From positions 124,001-188,000 of the forward strand of contig JALONL010000002.1 in NCBI GenBank assembly GCA_025454955.1: DNA of 64,000 nt, written 5' to 3'. Position 1 is the stretch's first letter, and every line of letters starts with the position of its first letter. Made by a program: the position numbers and the translations under genes. Positions 53,321 through 64,000 of this stretch are shown here, in pieces. The notes beneath the pieces are model-generated. The model made no database searches and had not been told where the DNA came from. It saw nothing but the letters and a program-made list of their open reading frames with translations. The stretch comes from Bacteroidia bacterium (GTDB taxonomy: Bacteria; Bacteroidota; Bacteroidia; Palsa-965).

Positions 53321-54679
53321 TTATCTGGTGAGTGTGCCCATTGCCTTGTCGTAATCTACTTTGGCAATTACTGCGGCATACATTGCATCGAAATATTCGG
53401 CCTGGGCATCGGTGAGCGAAGTTTGTGCTACCATCACTTCGAGGTTTGAGCCAACGCCCTGCTCGTATTTTTTCTTTGCCACATCATACACGCCCTGGGC
53501 AAGATCCATATTGGCTTTGCGCACGTCCATGGTGGCGGTGCTGTTTTCGAGCGTAACGCGGGCCGAGGCCACCTGCAGGTCGATGGTTTGCTGAATAAAC
53601 AGCATATCGTTCTGCGCTTTCATCATGCTCACGCGCGCCTGCTGTATGCGGTAATGGCGCTGGAAACCATCGAAAATGGGCACATTCACCTGCAGGCCGA
53701 TAATGCCAATGGGAAACCAGCGCTGGCTGTTGTTGTCGAAAAAGTCGAATGTATTGCGCTGGGCCTGGGCCTGAAGGCTGGCAAAGAATGCCACTGTGGG
53801 CAGGTAGCCCACACGCTCGGCACGCATGGAAAGCAGGCTGCCGCGCAACTGCAAATCGAGAAGCTGATACTCTACACGGTCGGTGTATTTGAGCATGTTG
53901 GGCTGCGGCTGCGAGAAGGTGAGTTTCGAGAGATCGTCGGTTAACTCAAGCGTAGCCGTTTGATCCATGCCCATCTGGTACTTGAGCAGTACCATGCCCA
54001 GGTCGAGCAAACGCTGTACGTTTTGCACTTCAATGGCCAGCGAGTTGTAGCTTACCGTGGCGCGATCCACGTCGATTTTTTCCACAAAGCCGTTCGCGTT
54101 GAGTGCCTTGGTATCGTCCATAAGCTTTTTGAGCAGGGCGAGATTGGCTTCGAGGCGGGTTTTGCGCTCTTTGTTAACCAGCACCGTGTAGTAGGCCTTG
54201 GTTACATCGGCAGTGGCTTCGATGCGGCTGCGGATGGTGTTTTTGCGTGCCAGATCCTGATACACTTTGGCCGCCTGCACACCCAGAAAATAGCTTCCGC
54301 TAAACAAAAGCTGCTGGCCCGAAAATGCGGCTGTGGCATTGTATTTCACACCAAACTGCACCGGAATAAATGTACCGGCCGGACCGCCAAAAATTTCGGC
54401 AGGAAGCAGTGAGGTGGGAAGTTCCACAAAATCCTGAAACTGAAAACTTCCGCTTACCTGCGGAAGGCCGATGCCAACGATCTCTTTCACCTTGTACGCA
54501 GCAGCCTTCTCGTCGAGCTGGGCATTACGTACGGTGTTTTGATTGGACATCGCAAAATCGACAGCCTGTTGCAGCGAAAAGCTGTACGACTGCCCCGACG
54601 GCTGTGGTTGAGCCCGCAATACTCCTGCAGTGGTGAGCAGCAAAAGCAAACCGGCAAGCCATTTAGTTTGAGTTGTCAT
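53321..54679 (-). CDS. TolC-family outer-membrane efflux channel
   Basis: The 452-residue product has a signal peptide (MTTQTKWLAGLLLLLTTAGVLRAQ) and the two structural repeats of the outer-membrane efflux protein family: SFSLQQAVDFAMSNQNTVRNAQLDEKAAAYKVKEIVGIGLPQVSGS in the first half and NVPIFDGFQRHYRIQQARVSMMKAQ in the second half. The last segment, VYDVAKKKYEQGVGSNLEVMVAQTSLTDAQAEYFDAMY, is the typical coiled coil at the C-terminus. It forms the exit duct of the tripartite pump with the MFP and RND proteins downstream. Confidence 0.94.
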   Translation of the reverse strand: MTTQTKWLAGLLLLLTTAGVLRAQPQPSGQSYSFSLQQAVDFAMSNQNTVRNAQLDEKAAAYKVKEIVGIGLPQVSGSFQFQDFVELPTSLLPAEIFGGPAGTFIPVQFGVKYNATAAFSGQQLLFSGSYFLGVQAAKVYQDLARKNTIRSRIEATADVTKAYYTVLVNKERKTRLEANLALLKKLMDDTKALNANGFVEKIDVDRATVSYNSLAIEVQNVQRLLDLGMVLLKYQMGMDQTATLELTDDLSKLTFSQPQPNMLKYTDRVEYQLLDLQLRGSLLSMRAERVGYLPTVAFFASLQAQAQRNTFDFFDNNSQRWFPIGIIGLQVNVPIFDGFQRHYRIQQARVSMMKAQNDMLFIQQTIDLQVASARVTLENSTATMDVRKANMDLAQGVYDVAKKKYEQGVGSNLEVMVAQTSLTDAQAEYFDAMYAAVIAKVDYDKAMGTLTR

Positions 54680-54738
54680 ATTGATTGAATTGTTGAAGCG
54701 GTTGGTAATGTGTAGTCTGTTATGGGTGATGAATTATT

Positions 54739-55353
54739 TTATTCTTCTTCAATTATTTGGCGGTGTTTGTTTATCAGTTTATGCCCTTTGAGTGTGCATA
54801 TACCGTAGAGAAAGTGCTCGGCCAGCGAAAGTTGTACATCGAGAATCCTGAACTTGTCGTAGGGAAACACATCAGGATTGAACCCCAGATCTATTTCCTC
54901 CATGCGCAGCCGGGCCATTACATCCACATTAATGTCTTTGCGCACCAGCCCCTGATCGATGCCGCGCTGCAATGTGGTTTTTACCTGCCCCAGCATAAAA
55001 TCCGACTTAAACTGCTGAAAAAGATTCCACGACTGGGTATGGTACTTTTTCAGGTCGTAAAACATGTTGGGGTTGATGTTGGCCAGCATCTGGTGCATTT
55101 GCTTCATGTGCATAAACACCTCTTCCACCACGTTTTTGGCAGTTTCCGAAATGCGTGTGAAATTGTGAATATCATGCTCAATTTCTTTCTGCATCAGCAA
55201 ATGCACCACCTCACTCTTATCGCGGAAAAACTGGTAAATGGTTTTTTTCGACATCGAGAGGTGTTTGGCAATATCGTCCATCGTCACGCTCTTTATTCCG
55301 TAGCGCGAAAACAGCTCGAAGGAAGCTGCCAGGATTTTGTCTTTCGGTTCCAT
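54739..55353 (-). CDS. TetR-family regulator of the efflux operon
   Basis: A 204-residue repressor-like protein. The DNA-binding domain is at the N-terminus: DKILAASFELFSRYGIKSVTMDDIAKHLSMSKKTIYQFFRDKSEVV, with the helix-turn-helix in TMDDIAKHLSMSKKTIYQFF. The C-terminal ligand-binding part is helical and unrelated to known names. It is the first gene of the tetR-tolC-mfp-rnd unit, which suggests local control of the pump. A GTG four codons upstream is also in frame but would fall at the transcription start predicted from TAGTTTTG; ATG 55353 is preferred. A cluster of GAAAC motifs upstream could include its operator. Confidence 0.88.
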   Translation of the reverse strand: MEPKDKILAASFELFSRYGIKSVTMDDIAKHLSMSKKTIYQFFRDKSEVVHLLMQKEIEHDIHNFTRISETAKNVVEEVFMHMKQMHQMLANINPNMFYDLKKYHTQSWNLFQQFKSDFMLGQVKTTLQRGIDQGLVRKDINVDVMARLRMEEIDLGFNPDVFPYDKFRILDVQLSLAEHFLYGICTLKGHKLINKHRQIIEEE

Positions 55354-55369
55354 TTCTGAGATCACGGCG

Positions 55370-55377
55370 CAAAACTA
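55370..55377 (-). promoter_or_regulatory. tetR-efflux operon promoter, -7 element TAGTTTTG
   Basis: TAGTTTTG on the minus strand fits TAnnTTTG and lies 17 bases upstream of ATG 55353. Confidence 0.6.
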
Positions 55378-55378
55378 T

Positions 55379-55550
55379 GGAAACTTTTATCATTCCCGGA
55401 GTTTCTGGCGTGATTTTTTCTTTATTTTTGCCGCTGTTTATCGTTAAATAATTGATTTACAAATGTTTATTTTGGAAACTTTAGAAACATTAAAATTTTC
55501 CATGTATCAACTTTGATACTTCGGAAACGATTTCTGTTTCTCTTTGTTTC
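55379..55550. promoter_or_regulatory. Cluster of GAAAC/GTTTC motifs between tetR and asnS, possible operators
   Basis: GAAAC occurs at 55380, 55475, 55484 and 55524, and its reverse complement GTTTC at 55401, 55536 and 55546. GGAAAC-N7-GTTTC at 55523-55540 is an inverted pair with the size of a TetR operator half-site pair. The gap of 353 bases (55354-55706) holds no gene; near its right end GATTTTTG (55677-55684) may be the -7 element of asnS. Confidence 0.4.
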
Positions 55551-55706
55551 TCCGGAACAAAATAACCGACAGGTAATGACAACAGTATGTCAGTAACCAA
55601 AACTAATTTCAGGGGGTAAATTCTCTCCGGAAAAAAAGGGATTGCGGGGAAATGTGCGTGCAAGGCTTAAATTTCCGATTTTTGCGGCCTGTAATTCTTT
55701 TCAACA

Positions 55707-57131
55707 ATGATACATACGAAAGTCACAGAGCTTCTCCAATCGGCAGAACTCGACCGCGAAGTAACCGTGAAAGGCTGGGTGCGCAGCGCACGCGGCAATA
55801 AATATGTGCAGTTTATTCATGTTAATGACGGCTCCACGATACGCAACATACAGGTGGTGGCCGACACCAATAAATTCGACGAAACACTGCTCAAACGCGC
55901 CGGAGCCACCGGAGCCTGCATCAGTGTAACCGGGCTGCTTGTGGCTTCGCAGGGCAAAGGACAAAGCTCCGAAATACAGGCTGCCTCCATCGAAATTCTC
56001 GGCGACTGCGATGCCGAAACTTACCCGCTGCAAAAACGCGGGCAAGACAGCAAAGACAAAAAGCCGGTCACACTGCCGCTCGAATTTCTGCGCGAAAAGG
56101 CACACCTGCGTCCGCGCACCAACACCTTCGGAGCCGTGCTGCGCATACGCCACCACATGAGCTTCGGCATACACAGGTTTTTTAACGACCGCGGTTTCTT
56201 CAACCTGCACACGCCCATCATTACCGGCTCCGATGCCGAAGGCGCGGGCGAAATGTTCCGCGTAACCACCCTCGACCTACACAACCTGCCCAAAAACGAA
56301 GCGGGCGGCATCAACTTTGAGCAGGACTTCTTCGGCAAAGAAACCAACCTCACCGTATCGGGCCAGCTCGAAGGCGAACTGGCGGCTCTTGGCCTCGGAC
56401 TCATTTACACATTCGGCCCCACATTCCGCGCCGAAAACTCCAACACCCCGCGCCACCTGGCCGAGTTCTGGATGATTGAGCCCGAAATGGCTTTCTACGA
56501 TATAAACGACAACATGAATCTGGCCGAGGAAATGCTCAAATACCTCGTGCAGTATGCCCTCGACCACTGCGCCGACGATTTGCAGTTCCTCAACGATACG
56601 TACGACGACAAACTCATTGCCCGTCTGCAATCGGTGGTTGGCAAACCGTTTACGCGCATCACCTACACCGATGCGGTTGACATACTCATTGCCACCCACG
56701 CCCAAAAGCCGTTTGAGTTTGAACCCGGTTGGGGCAAAGACCTGCAGAAAGAGCACGAGAATTATCTCGTAGAACATTTCGGCGGCCCGGTTATCGTTAT
56801 CAACTACCCCAAAGCCATCAAAGCCTTCTACATGAAGCAAAACCCCGATGGCAACACCGTTCGCGCCATGGACATACTCTTCCCGTGGATCGGCGAAATC
56901 ATTGGCGGCTCGCAGCGCGAAGACAATTACGAACTGCTTCACGCCCGCGTAAAAGAACAGGGCATCCCCGAAGAATCGCTCTGGTGGTATCTCGAAACAC
57001 GTCAGTTTGGCTCATGCCCGCACAGCGGCTTTGGCCTTGGTTTCGAGCGGTTGCTGCTGTTTGTAACAGGTATGACCAATATCCGCGATGTGATTCCGTT
57101 CCCGCGTACGCCTAAGAATGCGGAGTTTTAA
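55707..57131 (+). CDS. asnS: Asparaginyl-tRNA synthetase
   Basis: A class IIb aminoacyl-tRNA synthetase that charges tRNA-Asn. The 474 residues begin with an OB-fold anticodon-binding domain ([35 protein letters not shown]) and continue with the catalytic domain: [20 protein letters not shown] (motif 1 region), [45 protein letters not shown] (motif 2, with the Arg), and [27 protein letters not shown] (motif 3 with G-F-E-R). The W-H-x-G-E-N style insertion of AspRS is absent, and R-A-E-N-S-N-T-x-R-H-x-x-E-F fits AsnRS. A bidirectional terminator follows. Its upstream region is the 353-base gap shared with tetR. Confidence 0.97.
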   Translation: MIHTKVTELLQSAELDREVTVKGWVRSARGNKYVQFIHVNDGSTIRNIQVVADTNKFDETLLKRAGATGACISVTGLLVASQGKGQSSEIQAASIEILGDCDAETYPLQKRGQDSKDKKPVTLPLEFLREKAHLRPRTNTFGAVLRIRHHMSFGIHRFFNDRGFFNLHTPIITGSDAEGAGEMFRVTTLDLHNLPKNEAGGINFEQDFFGKETNLTVSGQLEGELAALGLGLIYTFGPTFRAENSNTPRHLAEFWMIEPEMAFYDINDNMNLAEEMLKYLVQYALDHCADDLQFLNDTYDDKLIARLQSVVGKPFTRITYTDAVDILIATHAQKPFEFEPGWGKDLQKEHENYLVEHFGGPVIVINYPKAIKAFYMKQNPDGNTVRAMDILFPWIGEIIGGSQREDNYELLHARVKEQGIPEESLWWYLETRQFGSCPHSGFGLGFERLLLFVTGMTNIRDVIPFPRTPKNAEF

Positions 57132-57210
57132 CAGAATGCCTGTTGCTAAAGCGAAAAACCTGGCGGATTGATTCTATAAATCCTGCAGGCTGATTATAAG
57201 ATACCGGAAT

Positions 57211-57251
57211 AAAAAAGTGGCTGCCTCGAACTATTGAGGCAGCCACTTTTT
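57211..57251. terminator. Perfect bidirectional terminator between asnS and katG
   Basis: AAAAAGTGGCTGCCTC (57212-57227) pairs with GAGGCAGCCACTTTTT (57236-57251): 16 bp with A and T tracts, serving both convergent genes. Confidence 0.92.
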
Positions 57252-57276
57252 CTAACGAATAACGGTTCCCCGTCTG

Positions 57277-59505
<2,229 letters not shown>

Positions 59506-59728
59506 TTACAATTTGAACTGCCGGTTAATTTTCCATAGAAAGCATTGAGCAGGCCGGTATTAGCCAATTACAGTATTCCGGTCAAATCAATTTCTCCTGA
59601 ATTAAGCGCCGAAATTTACAGTTTCTTTCGTAAAAGACCCGCCACTCCGGTGTGCGATTTAATGGAATAATTACACACCGTTGTTTTCAGGTTTGCCAAA
59701 ACTACCTCATATATTTGTTCTACCATAA

Positions 59729-59751
59729 CGATATTTTAGATCATATTATCG
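59729..59751. promoter_or_regulatory. Dyad in the katG-oxyR gap, candidate OxyR site
   Basis: CGATA (59729-59733), 13 bases, TATCG (59747-59751) is an inverted repeat in an AT-rich core. It lies just before the oxyR ATG at 59761 and has the length and dyad form of a LysR-type box (T-N11-A type). It is a candidate for OxyR autoregulation; katG would need a second site further left. No other gene is seen in the 309-base gap (59452-59760). Confidence 0.4.
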
Positions 59752-59760
59752 ATTTCATCA

Positions 59761-60696
59761 ATGAACTTACAGCAATTCCAGTACATCCTTGCCGTAGCCG
59801 AGTACAAACATTTTGAGCTGGCCGCCGAAAAGTGCTTCATTACACAATCCACGCTCAGCACCATGATTTCGAAATTTGAGGACGAAATCGGCATTAAAAT
59901 CTTCGACCGGAAAAAGAAGCCGGTGCAGGTAACGCTCGAAGGTTCGCTGGTAATTCAGCACCTTAAACTCATTACCAACCAGATTGAACAGCTTAAAGAA
60001 GTAACCAAAGAAATAAAAGGCGAAACAGGCGGCAATCTTTCGCTTTCGGTTATTCCCACCATTGCCCCGTTTCTGCTGCCCATGTTTTTACAGGAATTTG
60101 CCGGCCGCTTTCCCAACCTGAATATTACGGTGCGCGAAGAAACTACTGCCGAAATTCAGCGCAAACTCAAAAACCGCGAATTAGACATCGGCATCATTTC
60201 CATTCCGCTCAACGATAAAGACCTTTCAGAAACCAAACTCTACGACGAACCTTTTCTGTATTTCGATGCGGAAAAAGTATCAGAAAAAAATGTGCCGGTG
60301 AAGAAGATACGGTTTGAGAAATTTTTCCTCATGGAGGAAGGTCATTGCATGCGCACCCAGGCCCTGCAGTTTTGCAACCGGAATCAGCAGCAAAGCAAAT
60401 CAGGTCTCAATTTCGAATACAAAGCCGGCTCCATCGACGGACTTTTACGTTTTGTAAAAGCAAACCGGGGTGCCACATTGGTTCCGTATCTGGCCACGCT
60501 TCAATTTTCGTCGCAGGATAAAAAGCACCTTTTCAATTTTGCCGCGACGGCTCCCTACCGCACCGTGGGATTGGTTGTGCATCAGCATTTCGTAAAGAAA
60601 AAACTGCTCGGCATCTTGCAGCAATGCATCATGGATAAAGTGGCCGACATACTGCCGCAACTGAGCAGGAAGAGCAGTATGCTTTTGCCGGTGTAA
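59761..60696 (+). CDS. oxyR: Peroxide-sensing LysR-type regulator OxyR
   Basis: A 311-residue LysR-family activator. The N-terminal HTH is MNLQQFQYILAVAEYKHFELAAEKCFITQSTLSTMISKFE, followed by a linker helix and the LysR substrate-binding domain. The redox cysteines are Cys 196 (in EEGHCMRTQAL) and Cys 205 (in LQFCNRN), nine apart as in E. coli OxyR (199 and 208), so H2O2 probably makes a disulfide that activates it. It is divergent from katG, the classic target. That combination makes the assignment much firmer than a generic LysR call. Confidence 0.94.
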   Translation: MNLQQFQYILAVAEYKHFELAAEKCFITQSTLSTMISKFEDEIGIKIFDRKKKPVQVTLEGSLVIQHLKLITNQIEQLKEVTKEIKGETGGNLSLSVIPTIAPFLLPMFLQEFAGRFPNLNITVREETTAEIQRKLKNRELDIGIISIPLNDKDLSETKLYDEPFLYFDAEKVSEKNVPVKKIRFEKFFLMEEGHCMRTQALQFCNRNQQQSKSGLNFEYKAGSIDGLLRFVKANRGATLVPYLATLQFSSQDKKHLFNFAATAPYRTVGLVVHQHFVKKKLLGILQQCIMDKVADILPQLSRKSSMLLPV

Positions 60697-60733
60697 TGTG
60701 TGTAGATGCTACTTGACCTGGACAGCCGGGCAC

Positions 60734-61081
60734 TTACTTTTTAGTTTTCTTCTTACTCGCTTTGGCCTTCCCGTTAAAATCGAGACACAGTCCGATCCAG
60801 TAATCAAAATCGGCTTTCTTTTTCATTCCGGTTTCGTCGATAAAGAAATAACCTTTCATGGGTCTTCCGGTGAAGTCCATTGGTCTGCAGCCGGTTTTTG
60901 AAAGGACTTCCTGTTCTCTGTCGGGATCAATGCGGCACATCATTTCATCGCCCACCACGCCCACGCACATTTTACCGTTTACCATGTAGCAAACACCGCC
61001 AAACATGTATTTTTCTTCTACCTGCGGCGCGCTCACCAGTGCTTCGCGTATTCTGTCGGAGAGTTTTTCGTTGAAAGGCAT
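60734..61081 (-). CDS. TfoX N-terminal-domain protein
   Basis: A 115-residue protein consisting of a TfoX_N domain alone (MPFNEKLSDRIREALVSAPQVEEKYMFGGVCYMVNGKMCVGVVGDEMMCRIDPD, then RPMKGYFFID), followed by a basic Lys-rich tail (KASKKKTKK). The name comes from the competence regulator TfoX/Sxy, but stand-alone versions are common in Bacteroidota and their role is unknown. The K-E-K-Y-M-F-G-G start is typical. The in-frame ATG at 61129 is not used since TfoX_N begins at MPFNEKL. It is convergent with oxyR and lies 51 bases downstream of the paiB-like gene, possibly in one unit. Confidence 0.85.
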   Translation of the reverse strand: MPFNEKLSDRIREALVSAPQVEEKYMFGGVCYMVNGKMCVGVVGDEMMCRIDPDREQEVLSKTGCRPMDFTGRPMKGYFFIDETGMKKKADFDYWIGLCLDFNGKAKASKKKTKK

Positions 61082-61132
61082 GATTAAAAATACAGAAATC
61101 AGGCAGAACAATGCCTTCAATAATTGCAATTA

Positions 61133-61801
61133 TTACGAATCAAATTTTGAACCGTCCCATTCCACCCCGGGAGGAAATAATGCTGCTTGTCTTTTTCTCA
61201 TTTCCGCGGCAATTAATGCGCTGTTTCCGCCCTGTTCTTCGAGCTTTGCAATAATGTTCAGGTAACTTTTTTCATCCCTGTTCTGGCTCAATTTGAATAC
61301 GTTTTCCAGTTTTTCCGCCTTAATTTCAAAGCCCACAATGGCCGGCATCATTTTGCTCAGAAAAGTATCGGGCAGATTATCGTAAATTGTTTGAGAGCCG
61401 GTATTTCCTTTCTCGAATTTCAGCGTAAGTTTCCTCATAAACTCTATCAAGGCTTCATCCGACATAAAACTCATCTGACCTTGTACATGCACACTCATAT
61501 AGTTCCATGTGGAGCCGATTTGAGGGTTGGTGTACCACGATGCACTTACATAAGTACTCGGGCCGGTAAACACTATTAATGAGTATGGGTTCTCGCTGAA
61601 TGCTTTGTGGTGATCTGTATTTCGCATGATATGTCCCTGCAGAAATAATTCACCTTCCCTTACTTCCATAAGAACCGGAATTTGAGTAGCCACCTGCTTA
61701 CCCGACATGGTGCTGCCGGTTAGGAATGCGAAAGGATTTTCTTCAATGAAATCGAGAATTATCTGTCTGTCTTTTTCTTTGAAATAGGAGAAGTTATACA
61801 T
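61133..61801 (-). CDS. PaiB-like FMN-binding protein
   Basis: A 222-residue protein of the PaiB family (often called FMN-binding negative transcriptional regulator). Landmarks are NPFAFLTGS, QIPVLMEVREGELFLQGHIMRNTDHHKAF, TYVSASWYTNPQIGSTWNYMSVHVQG and the C-terminal IVGFEIKAEKLENVFKLSQNR. In Bacillus, PaiB is linked to repression of sporulation and degradative-enzyme genes, but biochemical evidence for most members is thin; the fold is a split-barrel flavin binder. DNA binding is not evident in the sequence. It lies alone or ahead of the TfoX-N gene. Confidence 0.88.
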   Translation of the reverse strand: MYNFSYFKEKDRQIILDFIEENPFAFLTGSTMSGKQVATQIPVLMEVREGELFLQGHIMRNTDHHKAFSENPYSLIVFTGPSTYVSASWYTNPQIGSTWNYMSVHVQGQMSFMSDEALIEFMRKLTLKFEKGNTGSQTIYDNLPDTFLSKMMPAIVGFEIKAEKLENVFKLSQNRDEKSYLNIIAKLEEQGGNSALIAAEMRKRQAALFPPGVEWDGSKFDS

Positions 61802-61947
61802 CGTGGGAAGTTGTTGCGGGTGAGTTGCACACCATTATTGGAAAATGACTGCATGAATTTAGTGAAATTTATGGCGGGGTGAGTTGGATTGCGTATATGT
61901 TTAAGGAGTGAAAAACAGAGGGTGAGTGAAAATGAAAAATTATCAAG

Positions 61948-62020
61948 GCGATGAAATCCCGTATGGGCGAGACGAGTCGTGCCCAGGGGCATTTTCAGAG
62001 CAAGAAACATCGCTTACGGG
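61948..62020. other. Candidate pseudoknot-like or switching RNA element
   Basis: Segments GCGATG (61948-61953) and CATCGC (62008-62013) are complementary, as are CCCGTA (61958-61963) and TACGGG (62015-62020); the two pairings cross, which would form a pseudoknot or alternative folds. Between them GGGC (61965-61968) and GCCC (61981-61984) enclose GAGACGAGTCGT. It could be a palindromic repeat remnant or an RNA element. No family is recognised. Confidence 0.3.
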
Positions 62021-62083
62021 GATACACGGAGCGAATGCGAAGAAAAACAGATAAAACCACTATTGATCAGAGCGAGAGAGAAG

Positions 62084-62136
62084 AAAAAACAGAGTAAAAA
62101 AACATCGCTCTCGCTCTGTTTCTCACTCTGTTTTTT
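62084..62136. terminator. Bidirectional A/T-flanked hairpin, probable terminator of the minus-strand gene at 62219
   Basis: AAAAAACAGAGT (62084-62095) pairs with ACTCTGTTTTTT (62125-62136). A second, crossing pair overlaps it: CAGAGCGAGAG (62068-62078) with CTCTCGCTCTG (62108-62118). On the minus strand the outer stem ends in T6, a suitable terminator for the gene at 62219. Confidence 0.55.
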
Positions 62137-62218
62137 GTACCCGGAAGGGATGAACTATTCAACTTTTTGAAGTTTAATATGCCTCCAATTATTAATTTTG
62201 GATGTGATATTGAGGATA

Positions 62219-63958
62219 TTAAACTTTAGGAACTTCCAATTTCTCCATTATAGCATTAAAGAGGGATATTTGATGTGGATGTACAAAGAAATTTTTGTAT
62301 GCTCGGCTTGCATAAAAATCGAAATCTAAGTACGCGTTAATTATATCTTTTTCATCGTTAGAAAAACTTAGAACCGAGCGGTAAGACTCTCTAACTTGGC
62401 GTGAATTGTAAATTACTTGATGAATGGAATATCCACCCTCTAAAAAGATCTTTTCATAATTATTAAGAAAATCAAGGGGAATCATAACCAACTGTTCAAC
62501 AGCAAAGAACTTTAAGTTGAAGCTTGATAAATATTCATTGAATTTACGGCCTACATACTCATTTACTCCGGCCATTCCCCAGTTCAAGTCGGTGTATACA
62601 ATAACTGGGTACAATATTAGTCGTTCCTTATTAATTCCCAAATCAGTTAAGTTTTCGAATTTGTTGATGTTTTTCTCAAAATCTACAATTTGATCAACCA
62701 ATTGATAAGCTGCTTTTTTTTTCCCATCCTTCTCATTATATATCATTCTCTCATGAACATCATTCTTAATTGTCTTAAAATTTTCGTTAATTGGAAGTGT
62801 CACGTCCTTAAATTCAATAAAAACAATGTGGTTATTCTTACGGAGATATAAATCTTGATTCCATCCTCTCGAAGGATTTTCAGGCACGCACGATACGTTT
62901 CCGTTATTCAAGAGCCTTTTTACAACATCTAGAAAAACAACCTTTTCACTAAATGTTTGATTAATCATTCCTGTGAATGAATTCCACTTCTCCCTTTCAT
63001 CATTACCCTTTAGTTTGGCTTTTACGCCAGAATTTTGGAAGAAATCGCGTTTCAATCCTTCATAAATTTTATCAATGATGAAATTCCAATTCGTAATAAA
63101 ATATTTTTCGTCTGTTGTTTTGAGAATAGGTTTTTCACGAAGCAATCTGCGAACCTTAATATCCGTAGCCAATAACTCAGTTCTTGATTTATCAATTTCA
63201 CGTACAAATTGAAAAAGTACAGGGTTCCTTTCAAAATCTTCTTTGGTATAATATGTAAAAAAAGTCTTCTTTTCTTTATCAAAGGAGAACAAATACGATG
63301 AAGCAATGTGCTTCAATAACTCGTTTGCTGTATGAACATTATTTTTCGCGAAATATGTTTGAAGAAAGTCTTTATATATTTTGTGATTCGCCAAATAATC
63401 AAAAAGTAACAACGATTGATATATTGGGATAACGATTTCTTTCCGGTATGTGTACTCATTAGTTGGGAGCATTATTGGCCAAATGAGCGCCATAAATTGA
63501 TCAAATTTATCCTTTGACTTTTCATACGTATATCCAACATGCTTATTGTCTAATTCTTCATTCAAGATCAATATAGCCTTAAGTATATTCTCCTCTTCGA
63601 CTGATGTGATTGTTTGCAATGCACCTTCTTGAAAATTGACAAGAACATACTCAATCAAAGATAGCATTTGTGAAAGAGGAAATATTGAAAAGTCTCGCTC
63701 TGCTTTTTGAATTGACTCAATAGACGATTTGAGTCGTGAATTCAGCTCATAATGCTCATCCTTAGGTAATCGTTCAATCATTTTCTGAAAAATCTGAATG
63801 TCTTGACTTGGGTCAAATGGATTCAGATGTTTTTGTGCATTCACATAACACGCCAAACTGATTATCGTTTCAGAAGGAATTCCTTTAAGAACTTCTTGTA
63901 TTTGCGGAGTCTTACCGTCGTATAAATCAGTATATCTGAGTAAAATCACAAACCCCAT
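62219..63958 (-). CDS. Unknown AT-rich protein with a possible PD-(D/E)XK nuclease motif
   Basis: A 579-residue protein from ATG 63958; a TTG three codons earlier is an alternative, and a stop lies a few codons further up, so the gene is complete at this edge. It has no signal peptide. The motif DLYLRKNNHIVFIEFKD (Asp 369, Glu 382, Lys 384 in this numbering) has the D-x(12)-E-x-K pattern and strand context of PD-(D/E)XK nucleases, a fold common in restriction and other defence proteins. The rest is helical and unassigned (FVREIDKSRTELLATDIKVRRLLREK and others). Codon use is AT-rich and K/N/I-heavy, like the CBASS genes and unlike the GC-richer housekeeping genes, which suggests transfer. Confidence 0.6.
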   Translation of the reverse strand: MGFVILLRYTDLYDGKTPQIQEVLKGIPSETIISLACYVNAQKHLNPFDPSQDIQIFQKMIERLPKDEHYELNSRLKSSIESIQKAERDFSIFPLSQMLSLIEYVLVNFQEGALQTITSVEEENILKAILILNEELDNKHVGYTYEKSKDKFDQFMALIWPIMLPTNEYTYRKEIVIPIYQSLLLFDYLANHKIYKDFLQTYFAKNNVHTANELLKHIASSYLFSFDKEKKTFFTYYTKEDFERNPVLFQFVREIDKSRTELLATDIKVRRLLREKPILKTTDEKYFITNWNFIIDKIYEGLKRDFFQNSGVKAKLKGNDEREKWNSFTGMINQTFSEKVVFLDVVKRLLNNGNVSCVPENPSRGWNQDLYLRKNNHIVFIEFKDVTLPINENFKTIKNDVHERMIYNEKDGKKKAAYQLVDQIVDFEKNINKFENLTDLGINKERLILYPVIVYTDLNWGMAGVNEYVGRKFNEYLSSFNLKFFAVEQLVMIPLDFLNNYEKIFLEGGYSIHQVIYNSRQVRESYRSVLSFSNDEKDIINAYLDFDFYASRAYKNFFVHPHQISLFNAIMEKLEVPKV

Positions 63959-64000
63959 ATCAATCAATGAGTTTATTTTGAAATAGATTTAGTTCTAAGT

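Larger units (their letters stand above)
61802..62218. other. Structured 417-base intergenic region
   Basis: No gene is supported in this gap. It holds two sets of complementary segments (61948-62020 and 62068-62136), listed separately. The left 130 bases are AT-rich without recognisable features. Confidence 0.5.

Noticed and set aside
61948..62020. Fluoride or other known riboswitch
   Set aside because: Crossing stems suggested a pseudoknotted riboswitch, but the conserved loop sequences of known classes are absent and the next gene is not a fitting target.

Overview
The window comes from a member of the Bacteroidota, probably a free-living aerobe; I cannot place it below phylum. Several things point there. 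There are C-terminal sorting domains of the type IX secretion system (T9SS) and a PorP/SprF outer-membrane protein. Many start sites sit just downstream of TAnnTTTG, the Bacteroidota -7 promoter element. IspG is the enlarged form with an insert, and SD-type ribosome sites are rare. No rRNA, tRNA, CRISPR array, insertion sequence or integrase was seen.

Layout. 1-4.1 kb: a truncated TPR protein, poorly known secreted proteins and a GH25 lysozyme. 4.2-18.6 kb: lepA, a RelE/ParE toxin-antitoxin pair, a short-chain dehydrogenase, two T9SS cargo proteins with PKD-like domains, ispG, a DMT transporter, a membrane glycosyltransferase-like protein, a cysteine desulfurase and a secreted protein with about 20 MORN/YwqK-like repeats. 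18.8-23.8 kb: rimP-nusA-infB with a strong hairpin in the leader. 24-25.9 kb: a DUF900-like hydrolase and a membrane-anchored unknown. 26.0-32.2 kb: a five-gene T9SS operon of two large CHU_C proteins, PorP/SprF and two small cargo proteins. Three of its products share an N-terminal domain I do not recognise. 32.3-37.7 kb: an unknown helical protein, a palindromic repeat family around a DUF5519 gene, an FCP1/NIF-like phosphatase and dxs.

37.9-39.9 kb is an AT-rich island with a two-gene anti-phage system. It holds a CD-NTase and an effector whose N-terminus is a TIR domain and whose C-terminus looks like prokaryotic STING, which together make a compact CBASS. 40.1-45.1 kb holds a hydrolase lipoprotein, an outer-membrane protein, a CHU_C protein and a large secreted unknown. 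45.1-48.2 kb is a MacAB-like ABC operon. 48.7-55.4 kb is a TetR-TolC-MFP-RND efflux operon. 55.7-61.8 kb has asnS, a katG/oxyR divergent pair, a TfoX-N protein and a PaiB-like flavoprotein. The right edge holds a second AT-rich gene, an unknown with a possible PD-(D/E)XK motif.

The best leads are the TIR-STING CBASS, the shared unknown domain and module shuffling in the T9SS operon, the inverted-repeat element at 33.9-34.9 kb, and two intergenic stretches (42.1 kb and 61.95 kb) that could fold into structured RNA.
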